From the NCBI GenBank assembly GCA_020635915.1, contig JACJYU010000001.1:682001-746000 (forward strand): a DNA stretch of 64,000 bases, given 5' to 3'. Within the stretch, counting starts at the first letter, position 1. Each line of letters opens with the position of its first letter. Source of the stretch: Flammeovirgaceae bacterium (GTDB lineage Bacteria; Bacteroidota; Bacteroidia; Cytophagales; Cyclobacteriaceae). Shown piece after piece: positions 1 through 7,702 of this stretch. Made by a program: the position numbers and the translations under genes. The notes under the pieces were generated by a model. The model did no database searches, was not told the DNA's origin, and saw only the letters and a list, made by a program, of their open reading frames with translations.

Positions 1-225
1 TATTTTTGACAACGGCCTTCCCTTGCTGCCTACAATCATATGAACGTGGCTAGTCATAATGCACCACGAATATATTTCCAAATCTTTTTCCTTTTGGCAA
101 TACCTCCAACTTTCCAGTAAGAGTTCCTTGTATTCTGTGCGAACAAAAATATCAATCCAACCCACAACCGTAAATGTGATGAAATACAACTGATCATTAT
201 CAGAAAATTTGTACTTTCTGCTCAT
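1..225 (-). CDS. REP-associated tyrosine transposase (RAYT, IS200-like Y1 family), N-terminal part
   Basis: Reading the minus strand from an ATG at 225 gives 75 uninterrupted codons to the window edge, so only the N-terminal part is visible. The start MSRKYKF, the strand YFITFTVVGWID, the stretch YCQKEKDLEIYSWCIM and the metal-binding HxH in TSHVHMIVG are the typical N-terminal half of a RAYT/IS200-like Y1 transposase. In this family the HxH coordinates a metal and a tyrosine further on cuts single-stranded DNA; that tyrosine lies outside the window. RAYTs are single-copy domesticated relatives of IS200 transposases that act on REP hairpins, and just upstream of this start lie several such hairpins (268-770). 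It is clearly more AT-rich than its neighbours. Identification is firm; whether the gene is intact cannot be seen. Confidence 0.87.
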   Translation of the reverse strand, partial: MSRKYKFSDNDQLYFITFTVVGWIDIFVRTEYKELLLESWRYCQKEKDLEIYSWCIMTSHVHMIVGSKGRPLSKI

Positions 226-267
226 GAGATGCAAATAATTGTAAAAATCATAGTTTTTTCCAAGACA

Positions 268-312
268 TCTAATACAATAGTAAGCACAAGCGGGACGCTT
301 GCGCTAGATAAG
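268..312. repeat. Partial copy of the REP-like repeat
   Basis: About 45 bases matching the centre of the two longer repeats at 353-471 and 595-713, from TCTAATACAATAG to GCTAGATAAG, with one or two differences (AGTAAGC instead of AGTTAGC). It carries the hairpin CAAGCG-GGA-CGCTTG at 287-301. It begins 43 bases upstream of the RAYT start codon, where REP elements that are substrates of a RAYT are usually found. Confidence 0.8.
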
Positions 313-352
313 AGATATAACCGGGCTTTATTTCGGAATCAGGCACGAGTCT

Positions 353-471
353 CCCGCTTGCCACCGCTAGGCCGGAAGGCTCGCGCCAGTATGAGTCTAA
401 TACAATAGTTAGCACAAGCGGGACGCTTGCGCTAGATAAGTTGCTTCGGTCGTGCCTCCCTCGCAATGACG
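353..471. repeat. 119-bp direct repeat with REP-like hairpins, copy 1
   Basis: Identical to 595-713 except for one base (G454 versus A696), with 123 bases between the copies. Each copy holds a GC-rich hairpin, CAAGCG-GGA-CGCTTG, here at 415-429, and ends in the motif CTTCGGTCGTGCCTCCCTCG followed by CAATGACG. The near identity suggests a recent duplication, or spread driven by the adjacent RAYT. No coding function is visible. Confidence 0.88.
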
Positions 472-770
472 GTACCTTTCGGGCCGTGCCCCCAAGACAC
501 TGCCCGTCATTGCGAACCGAAGCGCAGGAATGTGTGCGGGCGTGAAGCAATCCCCTTTGGAAAAGACAAATCAGGTACAAGTCCCCCGCTTTCCCCCGCT
601 TGCCACCGCTAGGCCGGAAGGCTCGCGCCAGTATGAGTCTAATACAATAGTTAGCACAAGCGGGACGCTTGCGCTAGATAAGTTGCTTCGGTCGTACCTC
701 CCTCGCAATGACGATAACTTCGGTCGTGCCCCCCTCGCCATGACGATGCCTTTCGGTCGTACCCCCGCGC
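444..770. repeat. Array of CTTCGGTCGT/GCAATGAC units, direct and inverted
   Basis: The unit CTTCGGTCGTgCCtCCCTCG-CAATGAC appears in direct orientation at 444-470, 686-712 and 718-744 (the last with CGCCATGAC), and more degenerately at 751-770. An inverted, partly decayed unit, GTCATTGCGAACCGAAG, lies at 506-522. Opposed units could fold into a long hairpin. Units of the GTCATTGCGA type are, from memory, a common intergenic repeat in Bacteroidota. Together with 353-471 and 595-713 this explains nearly all of the non-coding DNA up to about 780; I see nothing further in 780-865 apart from the upstream region of the next gene. Confidence 0.7.
595..713. repeat. 119-bp direct repeat with REP-like hairpins, copy 2
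   Basis: Second copy of the repeat at 353-471, 118 of 119 bases identical. Its central hairpin CAAGCG-GGA-CGCTTG is at 657-671. It runs straight into further degenerate copies of the CTTCGGTCGT unit (718-744 and 751-770), so repeat units seem to have accumulated here in tandem. Confidence 0.88.
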
Positions 771-865
771 CACAAGGCAATCATTCAGGCAATTCTTGCC
801 CTGTCCCCTTTGAACGTCCCCCATTATTCCATATTTTCCTGTACCATTTACCAATACACATACCC

Positions 866-3800
866 ATGACAAAATATTTACCACCACGCCACCACCATGC
901 CTGGCTGCCCTTCGCCCTATGGGCACTGCTCCTGTGTTTTCCCGATGCCGCTTACCCACAGGCAAAAGGGTATTACCGCTACCCCGCCCTCCACAAAGAC
1001 CTTATCGTGTTTGTGGCCGAGGGCGACTTGTGGACCGTACCCCTCCAAGGAGGGGCCGCCACCCGCCTCACCACCCACCCCGGTGAGGAAACCCACCCTG
1101 TCATCTCACCCGATGGCAAGCAGGTGGCCTTTACCGCCAACTATGAGGGCGTGCCCGAGGTGTACACCATGCCCCTCAGTGGGGGCCTTCCTAAAAGGTG
1201 GACCTATGAAAGCGAAGCCTCCACTGCCACCACCTGGACGCCTGGCGGGGACATCGTCTATACCACCTCACATTATTCCACGCTCCCCAACCTGCAGTTG
1301 GTGCGCATTGGCCCATCAGGAAAACATGTACAGGTCCCCCTGGCCGAGGCCAGCGAAGGGACATTCGATGCCAGCGGAAAAACGGTTTTTTTTGTTCGCC
1401 CCTCCGACCACCGCAACGTGACCAAACGCTACAAGGGTGGCACCGCCAGAAGGATATGGAAATATACCGAGGGCACTGACGAGGCCATAGAATTGTCCGA
1501 TGGCTACCGGGGGGAAAGCCACCATCCCATGTGGTGGAACGGCAGGGTGTATTTTATCACCGACCGCGATAGCATCATGAACATCTGGTCAATGGATGGG
1601 AATGGAAAAGACTTGAGGCAGCACACAAAACAAACCGTTCATGACGTGCGCTCCGCCTCCCTGTACGATGGCAAAATCGTGTACCACGCAGGCGCGGACC
1701 TATGGGAGCACGACTTGTCCACAGGCAAGGACACGTTAATACCCATAACCCTGGTTTCCGATTTTGACCAGTTGCGCGAAAAATGGGTGAAGGACCCCCA
1801 GCAATACATTACCTCCGTGCACCTGGATGCCAAAGGCGAAAAAATCGTCATCACTGCACGAGGAAGGGTATTTGTTGCCCCTGCCAGGGACGGGCGATTT
1901 GTGCAACTGTCGCGAAAGGAAGGTGTGCGGTACCGCGATGCAGTCTTTCACCCAACCGGAAAGGAGGTCATTGCGCTATTGGACGAAGCGGGCGAGTTCG
2001 AATTTGTGCAAATGGCGGCCACCGGCACGGATACCGGCAAAATGCTGACCCATGATGGAAAAACCCTCCGCTTTGCGGCATCGCCCTCGCCTGACGGCAA
2101 GTGGATGGCCTATTATGATTTGAACAACGATATGTGGCTGTTCAACACGGAAACCAAAAAACAAAAGTTGGTTTCCACCAACAGGGAGGGCATACAGGAT
2201 ATCAGTTGGTCGCCAGACAGCCGCTGGGTGGCCTTCGTGCAAAATGCTTTGAATTCCTTTGCCCAGATACACCTTTACGAGGTGGCCACCGGTGCCGACA
2301 TTGCGCTGACCACCGATAGGGCCAACAGCACGGATCCTTCGTGGAGCCCTGATGGAAAGTGGGTTTACTTTTTGTCGGACCGGAATTTTGAATCGGTCGT
2401 GGGCAGCCCCTGGGGGCCACGGCAACCGGAACCCTACTTCGACAAACAAATGAAAATCTACCACATTGCGCTGCAAAAAGGAACGCGTTCCCCCTTCCAG
2501 CCAGACGATGAATTGACAAACGCCCCTAAAGAAGACAAGAAGGACGGACCGGTGACAGTGGGCATAGACCCCGAAGGTATACGGCTGCGCATCAAGGAAG
2601 TGCCCGTCAAGCCCGGAAACTATTCCCACCTGGCCGTCAACGGCAAATCGTTATATTTTATTTCCGAAGAAACCGGGCTAGACGCCAAGTCTCACCTGAT
2701 GGCCTTGCCCATCGACAATAAGGAGCCCAAGCCGGTAACCCTGGTGGAGGACATCCGTGGTTTTGAGCTTTCCGGTGATGGCAAAAAACTGCTTGTCCGC
2801 AAAGGCAAAGGGTATTACGTGGTGGAGGCCGGCACTGTTGCCATTGGAAAGTTGGCCGACAACGAAGTGGACCTGAAAGGCTGGTCATTTTCCCTGAACC
2901 CCAGGGAGGATTTCAAGCAGATGTTCAAAGATGCCTGGCGCATGGAGCGCGATTACTTTTACGACCCCGGCATGCATGGCGTGGATTGGGCCGCTGCTTA
3001 TAACAAATACCTGCCCCTTGTGGAACGTGTCACTACCAGGGAGGAGTTGTCCGACATCATTGGCCATTACGTGGGCGAACTGGAGGCCCTTCATACCAGT
3101 GTGCGGGGCGGGGACATGAGGGAAGGCCCGGACAATATCGAAATTGCTGGGCTTGGCGTGCGCGCCACACGGGACGAAAGCAAAAATGGGTATGTGATCG
3201 ACTACATTTACCAGGCCGACCCGGATTATCCCGACAAAATTTCGCCCCTTGCCGATCCCTACCTGAGCGTCCATCCCGGGGACGTGATCACGCACATCAA
3301 CGGGGAGCCCACACTATCCCACACGGGTATGGGCGCCTTGCTTCGCAACCAGGCCGGCAAGCAAGTGCGCCTGGGCATAACCGGCAACGGGGCGGCCCGT
3401 GATGTCATCGTGGTCCCTACGGACAATGAACCCAGCCTGCGCTACTCGGACTGGGAGTACGGCCGGAGGATGGAAGTGGAGAAAAAAGGCAATGGCAAGA
3501 TTGGCTATGTGCACCTGCGGGCGATGGGAAGCAACGACATCTCCCAATGGTACCGGGAGTTTTACCCCGTCTTCAACCGCCAGGGGCTCATCATTGATGC
3601 GCGCACCAACCGGGGTGGGAACATCGACAGCTTTATTTTGGAAAAACTCATGAGGAAGGCTTGGTTTTACTTCAGCCCAAGGGCAGGCAACCCCACCTGG
3701 AACATGCAATATGCCTTCCGGGGCCACATGGTGGTGTTGGTAAACCAAAACACCGCCTCTGATGGCGAGGCCTTTGCCGAAGGGTTTAGAAGGCTGGGCC

Positions 3801-4111
3801 TGGGAAAAGTAATTGGCATGCGCACCTGGGGAGGGGAAATATGGCTGGGCTCCCAAAACCGGCTGTCGGATGGCGGCCTTGCCCGTGCGCCCATGACAGG
3901 GGTATATGGCCCGGAAAGAAAATGGCTGATAGAAGGCCATGGGGTGGTGCCCGATATCGAAGTGGACAACCTGCCCCATGCCACCTTCCTGGGAAAAGAT
4001 GCCCAACTGGATGCCGCCATCCAACACCTGCAGGCACTGATGCGGGAAGACCCCAGGGAGGTGCCCGCCCCCCCGCCTTTTCCGGACAAAGCCTATAAGC
4101 CCAAGGAATAG
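866..4111 (+). CDS. Secreted tricorn-type protease (S41 family with beta-propeller and PDZ domain)
   Basis: A 1081-aa protein. The ATG at 866 is chosen because it begins a signal peptide (hydrophobic WLPFALWALLLCF, ending near AYPQA); the open frame further upstream runs through REP repeats and is not coding. Residues about 30-660 hold WD40-like (PD40) repeats such as HPVISPDGKQVAFTANYEG and SWSPDGKWVYFLSDR, forming the propellers. A helical region and a PDZ domain follow (about 780-870), then the C-terminal S41 core. The nucleophile is Ser965 in NTASDGEAF, followed by Asp966; Glu1023 lies in IEGHGVVPD and a His743-Thr-Ser745 segment sits in the N-terminal part of the core. These positions match my memory of the archaeal tricorn active site. 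It probably degrades peptides in the periplasm or outside the cell. It is monocistronic, with a terminator at 4189-4215. Confidence 0.93.
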   Translation: MTKYLPPRHHHAWLPFALWALLLCFPDAAYPQAKGYYRYPALHKDLIVFVAEGDLWTVPLQGGAATRLTTHPGEETHPVISPDGKQVAFTANYEGVPEVYTMPLSGGLPKRWTYESEASTATTWTPGGDIVYTTSHYSTLPNLQLVRIGPSGKHVQVPLAEASEGTFDASGKTVFFVRPSDHRNVTKRYKGGTARRIWKYTEGTDEAIELSDGYRGESHHPMWWNGRVYFITDRDSIMNIWSMDGNGKDLRQHTKQTVHDVRSASLYDGKIVYHAGADLWEHDLSTGKDTLIPITLVSDFDQLREKWVKDPQQYITSVHLDAKGEKIVITARGRVFVAPARDGRFVQLSRKEGVRYRDAVFHPTGKEVIALLDEAGEFEFVQMAATGTDTGKMLTHDGKTLRFAASPSPDGKWMAYYDLNNDMWLFNTETKKQKLVSTNREGIQDISWSPDSRWVAFVQNALNSFAQIHLYEVATGADIALTTDRANSTDPSWSPDGKWVYFLSDRNFESVVGSPWGPRQPEPYFDKQMKIYHIALQKGTRSPFQPDDELTNAPKEDKKDGPVTVGIDPEGIRLRIKEVPVKPGNYSHLAVNGKSLYFISEETGLDAKSHLMALPIDNKEPKPVTLVEDIRGFELSGDGKKLLVRKGKGYYVVEAGTVAIGKLADNEVDLKGWSFSLNPREDFKQMFKDAWRMERDYFYDPGMHGVDWAAAYNKYLPLVERVTTREELSDIIGHYVGELEALHTSVRGGDMREGPDNIEIAGLGVRATRDESKNGYVIDYIYQADPDYPDKISPLADPYLSVHPGDVITHINGEPTLSHTGMGALLRNQAGKQVRLGITGNGAARDVIVVPTDNEPSLRYSDWEYGRRMEVEKKGNGKIGYVHLRAMGSNDISQWYREFYPVFNRQGLIIDARTNRGGNIDSFILEKLMRKAWFYFSPRAGNPTWNMQYAFRGHMVVLVNQNTASDGEAFAEGFRRLGLGKVIGMRTWGGEIWLGSQNRLSDGGLARAPMTGVYGPERKWLIEGHGVVPDIEVDNLPHATFLGKDAQLDAAIQHLQALMREDPREVPAPPPFPDKAYKPKE

Positions 4112-4188
4112 GAGGTGCCATGAAGGCCCGTGTAGGACATGGCAAAAAAAGCTGGCCCTTAATTAGGGAATAACCTATGGCCGGGAAC

Positions 4189-4215
4189 AAAAAAAGGGAA
4201 ACGTTCCCCTTTTTT
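4189..4215. terminator. Bidirectional intrinsic terminator between the protease gene and tsf
   Basis: An A-run (4189-4195), the stem GGGAA-ACG-TTCCC (4196-4208) and a T-run (4210-4215) make a short hairpin with a U-tract on either strand. It lies between two convergent genes, the protease (plus) and tsf (minus), so one element can end both transcripts. Confidence 0.75.
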
Positions 4216-4236
4216 ATTTTCTACCCAAACCGTTGG

Positions 4237-5067
4237 TTACCCGATGGAGATGCGCCTGAAATCGGCCACGGCCAACCCTTTGGCCACGCTGTCAAGGTAT
4301 TGGGCCACCGTCTTGCTGTTGTCCTTTACAAAAGCCTGGTGGACGAGGGTATTGTCCTTGTAAAACCTCTTCAGTTTGCCCTCTGCAATTTTTTCCACCA
4401 TATTGGCAGGCTTGCCTTCGGCCATGATCTGGGCTTTGGCAATTTCCAGTTCTTTTTCTATCACGGCTTTGTCCACGGTGGTTTCGTCCACGGCCACGGG
4501 GTTCATGGCCGCGATCTGCATGCCAACGTCCTTGCCTGCTTCGGTCACGTCCGTGCCGTTTACCCCTTTCAAAGACACCAATACGCCCAGCTTGGAGCCG
4601 GCATGGATATAGGGTATCACCGCCTCCCCGCTCATCCTCACATACTCGCTCACTTCCAGTTTCTCCCCTATCTTGCCCACAAGCTCGGTGATCTTTGCCT
4701 CCACGGACAGGCCATCCATTTTTTCGGCCATCAGCGCCTGCACATCGGCTGGCTTTTTGGCGAAGGCCAAATCCGCAATGGCCTGCCCCAACGCTTGAAA
4801 TTCCTCGTTCTTGGCCACAAAATCCGTTTCGCAGTTGAAGGCAATCAATACCGCCTCCTTATTGTCGTCAGAGGTCTTGATAAACACCGACCCTTCTTTG
4901 GCATCCCTGTCGGAGCGGGAGGCCGATACTTTCTGCCCCTTCTTCCTCAATATTTCTATGGCCTTTTCGAAATCGCCATCAGCTTCGGTAAGGGCTTTTT
5001 TGCAATCCATCATCCCCGCACCGGTCATGGTGCGCAACTTATTTACATCTTGTGCCGTAATTGCCAT
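4237..5067 (-). CDS. tsf: Translation elongation factor Ts
   Basis: 276 aa, the guanine-nucleotide exchange factor that recycles EF-Tu from GDP to GTP form. The start at 5067 gives the canonical MAITAQDVNKLRTMTGAGMM; the longer open frame to 5139 runs through the terminator hairpin upstream and is not used. The N-terminal UBA-like domain (about 1-55) includes MDCKKALTEADGDFEKAIE, and the family signature FNCETDFVAKNEEF follows near residue 80. The dimerisation domain fills the rest, at normal length. It is last in rplM-rpsI-rpsB-tsf and is separated from rpsB by 110 bases that contain an intrinsic terminator, so its expression may be partly uncoupled from the ribosomal proteins. Confidence 0.98.
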   Translation of the reverse strand: MAITAQDVNKLRTMTGAGMMDCKKALTEADGDFEKAIEILRKKGQKVSASRSDRDAKEGSVFIKTSDDNKEAVLIAFNCETDFVAKNEEFQALGQAIADLAFAKKPADVQALMAEKMDGLSVEAKITELVGKIGEKLEVSEYVRMSGEAVIPYIHAGSKLGVLVSLKGVNGTDVTEAGKDVGMQIAAMNPVAVDETTVDKAVIEKELEIAKAQIMAEGKPANMVEKIAEGKLKRFYKDNTLVHQAFVKDNSKTVAQYLDSVAKGLAVADFRRISIG

Positions 5068-5101
5068 TTTTTGATATTGTTTTATTGTTACTGGTTGCTT
5101 T

Positions 5102-5134
5102 AAAAAACCAAACATCGGCCTGGGACCGATGTTT
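5102..5134 (-). terminator. Intrinsic terminator/attenuator between rpsB and tsf
   Basis: On the minus strand AAACATCGG (5134-5126), a 7-base loop and CCGATGTTT (5118-5110) form a perfect 9-bp stem, followed by GG and a run of six T (5107-5102). It is a textbook rho-independent terminator inside the operon, 35 bases upstream of the tsf start. It should stop some transcripts after rpsB or act as an attenuator for tsf. Confidence 0.8.
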
Positions 5135-5177
5135 AGCATTGAAATTGATCAGGCCCGGCATACCGGTTGCCCTATGT

Positions 5178-5948
5178 TTATTTCGTCTCTTCCACGGTCT
5201 CGTCCACTTTCCTTTTCTCCTCTTCCTCCTTCTTCATGGCTGCTTCGTCCTTGTCTTTTTTGCGTTCCATCAGCCCTTCTTCCACCGACTGGCCTACATG
5301 CTCCAGGATAATGGAAATTGACTTGAAGGCATCGTCATTGGCAGGGATAGGGAAATCGATATCGGTAGGGTCCGAGTTGGTGTCCACCATGGCAAATACG
5401 GGGATATTCAACTTTTGGGCCTCCGCCACAGCAATGTGCTCGCGTTTTACGTCCACCACAAACAGGGCGGATGGAAGGCGGTTCAGGTCGGCAATGCCCC
5501 CTAGCAGCTTTTCCAACTTGGCTTTCTCTCGCCCGATCATCAACCGCTCGCGCTTGGCCAGGTTTTCGTAACTTTCGTCCTTCAACATTTTATCGATCTG
5601 CGCCAATTTCTTCAATGACTTCCTAATGGTGGCAAAGTTGGTAAGCATACCGCCCAACCAACGCTCGGTAACGTAAGGCATGTTCAGCCTTACCGCCTGT
5701 GTTTTCACAATGTCCTTGGCCTGCTTCTTCGTGGCCACGAACATGACCTTGCGCCCGGAGCGCACTATGTTTTTCAATGCGAAGGTGGCCTCGTCCAGGC
5801 ACTTCATCGTTTTGTTCAAATCGATAAGGTGGATGCCGTTGTTTTCCATGAAAATGTACTCGGCCATTTTGGGGTTCCACTTCCGGGTGAGGTGCCCAAA
5901 GTGGACGCCCGCTTCCATTAATTCCTGATTGGTCAATTTTTTAGCCAT
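5178..5948 (-). CDS. rpsB: 30S ribosomal protein S2
   Basis: 256 aa, beginning MAKKLTNQELMEAGVHFGHL with the S2 signature TRKWNPKMAEYIF next. Further conserved blocks are GIHLIDLNKTMKCLDEA, VMFVATKKQAKDIV and RWLGGMLTNFATIRKSL, then DVKREHIAVAEAQKLNIPV and VDTNSDPTDIDFPIPANDDA. The C-terminus carries a charged tail rich in Lys and Glu (about 225-256). S2 joins the back of the 30S head-body junction late in assembly. It is third in the operon, 9 bases after rpsI, and is followed by the terminator at 5102-5134. Confidence 0.98.
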   Translation of the reverse strand: MAKKLTNQELMEAGVHFGHLTRKWNPKMAEYIFMENNGIHLIDLNKTMKCLDEATFALKNIVRSGRKVMFVATKKQAKDIVKTQAVRLNMPYVTERWLGGMLTNFATIRKSLKKLAQIDKMLKDESYENLAKRERLMIGREKAKLEKLLGGIADLNRLPSALFVVDVKREHIAVAEAQKLNIPVFAMVDTNSDPTDIDFPIPANDDAFKSISIILEHVGQSVEEGLMERKKDKDEAAMKKEEEEKRKVDETVEETK

Positions 5949-5957
5949 GCGCTTCTT

Positions 5958-6344
5958 TTAACGTTTGCTGAACTGGAACCTCTTCCTCGCTTTCCTCTTG
6001 CCATACTTCTTCCTTTCCACGGCACGCGAATCCCGGGTAGTCAGCCCTTCTTTTTTCAGTTCTTTTTTGTTCTCCTCGTTTACTTCCACCAATGCGCGGG
6101 TAATCCCCAGGCGGATGGCCTCGGCCTGTCCTTTGATGCCGCCTCCCTCAACATTTGCGCTCACATCGTACTGGTTGTCCAGCTTCAATATGGCAAAAGG
6201 CTGCTTTACGGTGGTTTGATGGATTTCCGATTTGAAATAGTCCGCCAGCTCGCGGTTGTTTACGGTGATGGCCCCACTGCCCGGCTGTACGTACACGCGG
6301 GCAATTGCCGTCTTCCTTCTTCCCGTTTTATTGGTAATGTCCAT
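5958..6344 (-). CDS. rpsI: 30S ribosomal protein S9
   Basis: 128 aa, a normal length for S9. The N-terminal TGRRKTAIARVYVQPGSG is the S9 start, QPFAILKLDNQYDVSANVEGG is the central fold, and the C-terminus KKYGKRKARKRFQFSKR is the basic tail that reaches toward the P-site tRNA anticodon. It begins 3 bases after the rplM stop codon, so translation of the two genes is probably coupled. Confidence 0.98.
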   Translation of the reverse strand: MDITNKTGRRKTAIARVYVQPGSGAITVNNRELADYFKSEIHQTTVKQPFAILKLDNQYDVSANVEGGGIKGQAEAIRLGITRALVEVNEENKKELKKEGLTTRDSRAVERKKYGKRKARKRFQFSKR

Positions 6345-6347
6345 TTA

Positions 6348-6791
6348 TTAAAATTTTAATTCTTTGGGTTGTTGTGCTTCGTGCGGGTGCTTGTCCCCCA
6401 CATACACGTGGAGGCTGCGGTACACTTCGCTCCCCATACGGTTTTTGGGAAGCATGCCTTTCACTGCGTGCTCCACCAACCTTTCAGGGTGTTTTGCACG
6501 CACCATGGCAGGGGTTTTCTCCCGCTGGCCCCCGGGGTAGCCTGAGTGCGACAACAACACCCGGTTGTCCCATTTCTTTCCCGTCATCCTTACCTTTTCC
6601 GCGTTGATAACGATAACATGGTCACCGGTATCCACATGGGGGGAAAACGTAGGCTTGTTTTTGCCCCTCAGCACCTTGGCCACCTGGCTGGCGACACGGC
6701 CCAACACCTGGTTTTTTGCGTCCACCAATACCCAGCCCTTTTCGGCCGTGGCCTTGGTAGGGTTTGTCGTTTTATAACTGTTGTGATCCAC
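6348..6791 (-). CDS. rplM: 50S ribosomal protein L13
   Basis: 147 aa, first gene of the rplM-rpsI-rpsB-tsf operon. Recognisable L13 blocks are WVLVDAKNQVLGRVASQVAK, FSPHVDTGDHVIVINAEKV and VEHAVKGMLPKNRMGSEVYR. L13 binds 23S rRNA early in 50S assembly. A Bacteroidota-type promoter lies at 6848-6878 in the 101 bases separating it from the pseudouridine synthase gene upstream. Confidence 0.98.
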   Translation of the reverse strand: MDHNSYKTTNPTKATAEKGWVLVDAKNQVLGRVASQVAKVLRGKNKPTFSPHVDTGDHVIVINAEKVRMTGKKWDNRVLLSHSGYPGGQREKTPAMVRAKHPERLVEHAVKGMLPKNRMGSEVYRSLHVYVGDKHPHEAQQPKELKF

Positions 6792-6847
6792 TTTTGATCC
6801 TTTAAATTACCTCTTTTTATACCTGTTCACCCCTCCAAAAAGGGACA

Positions 6848-6878
6848 CAAAAGTAGGCCGGTTTGGCTGAATTTCCAA
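6848..6878 (-). promoter_or_regulatory. Bacteroidota-type promoter of the rplM operon
   Basis: On the minus strand TTGG (6878-6875) is followed after exactly 19 bases by TACTTTTG (6855-6848). This fits the Bacteroidota primary-sigma consensus TTTG-N19..21-TAnnTTTG, with a perfect -7 box and three of four -33 bases. It lies 57 bases upstream of the rplM start codon. Confidence 0.7.
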
Positions 6879-6892
6879 GCCAGGTTTTCTTT

Positions 6893-7630
6893 TTAGGGAA
6901 GATTCTGCGCCAATTGCTTCAAAAGCGCACCGAAATCCTTTGGATAGGGCGCGGTGGCCTCCAATTTATTACCATCAAGCCCCGTAAACGACAAAGAAAA
7001 AGCATGCAATGCCATCCTCTTCATGAAAGGCTCCTCTTCGGTGCCCTTCTTCAAATTGTACCCCCTCTTCACCGAAGACAGGTAAAAGGCCTTGCCCCCA
7101 TAGGCCAAGTCACCAGTAATGGGGGCCTGGAGGTGGGAAAGGTGCGCCCTTATCTGGTGCATCCTGCCAGTGACCGGCTGGCAGCGGATCAGCGAATGGC
7201 CCTTAAAATATTGCAGCGTGGTGAACCGGGTCTGGGCATCCTTGCCGTTCCTGCCAACCCTTACCGTGCCATCGCCCAATTTTAAAATGGGCAGGTCAAC
7301 CTGCTCTTCATCAAATTGATGGATGCCATCCACCAGGGCATGGTAAAACTTGGTTACCTGGCGTTGTTCAAATTGAATGCTAAGGTGCCGGTAAGCTTCC
7401 GGATGGCGGGCAATGGCCAGTACGCCCGAAGTGTCTTTGTCGAGGCGGTGGCACACCTGCGCCCCGGGCTCCACCTCCCGGGCCAGCAGCAAAAGGTTAA
7501 CGGCCTCGTTCCTGTCTTCCAGTGTCGAAAGAAAGGGCGGCTTGTTGACCAGGATATAATCCTGGTTTTCGAACAAGACCGACTGCCTGAACCTGAAGGC
7601 GGGGGTTTTCAAGGTGCAAAGGTACACCAT
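6893..7630 (-). CDS. RluA-family RNA pseudouridine synthase
   Basis: 245 aa. The catalytic motif HRLDKDTSGVLAIAR, whose Asp attacks the uridine C1', is near residue 85, preceded by the YILVNKPPFLSTL strand. MHQIRAHLSHLQAPITGDLAYGG is the conserved C-terminal motif of the family. There is no N-terminal S4 domain, so it resembles the short RluA/RluC-like enzymes; which rRNA or tRNA uridine it modifies cannot be told. It is on the same strand as the rplM operon, but the internal promoter at 6848-6878 suggests separate control. Confidence 0.92.
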   Translation of the reverse strand: MVYLCTLKTPAFRFRQSVLFENQDYILVNKPPFLSTLEDRNEAVNLLLLAREVEPGAQVCHRLDKDTSGVLAIARHPEAYRHLSIQFEQRQVTKFYHALVDGIHQFDEEQVDLPILKLGDGTVRVGRNGKDAQTRFTTLQYFKGHSLIRCQPVTGRMHQIRAHLSHLQAPITGDLAYGGKAFYLSSVKRGYNLKKGTEEEPFMKRMALHAFSLSFTGLDGNKLEATAPYPKDFGALLKQLAQNLP

Positions 7631-7702
7631 GGCCCCGGTTATCCCTTTTGCCTGCCCGCTTTTGTCACTTAAAAATTGGAGTGCACCCGTAGGCCAGTCA
7701 AA

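Noticed and set aside
191..202. TGATCATTATCA, a third perfect TGAT-N4-ATCA palindrome
   Set aside because: It lies inside the RAYT coding sequence (codons for Asp-Asn-Asp-Gln), and about one chance match of this 8-base pattern is expected per 64 kb.
353..713. Direct repeats suggesting a CRISPR array
   Set aside because: Only two long copies plus a fragment, with hairpins and no uniform spacers, and no cas genes; they are REP-like repeats.
530..865. N-terminal extension of the tricorn protease frame
   Set aside because: It runs through the REP repeats and places the signal peptide in the middle of the protein; the ATG at 866 gives a normal N-terminus.
4177..5103. 308-codon plus-strand open frame antisense to tsf
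   Set aside because: Shadow frame of a highly conserved gene in high-GC codon usage; no recognisable domain and low-complexity His/Phe/Gly composition.
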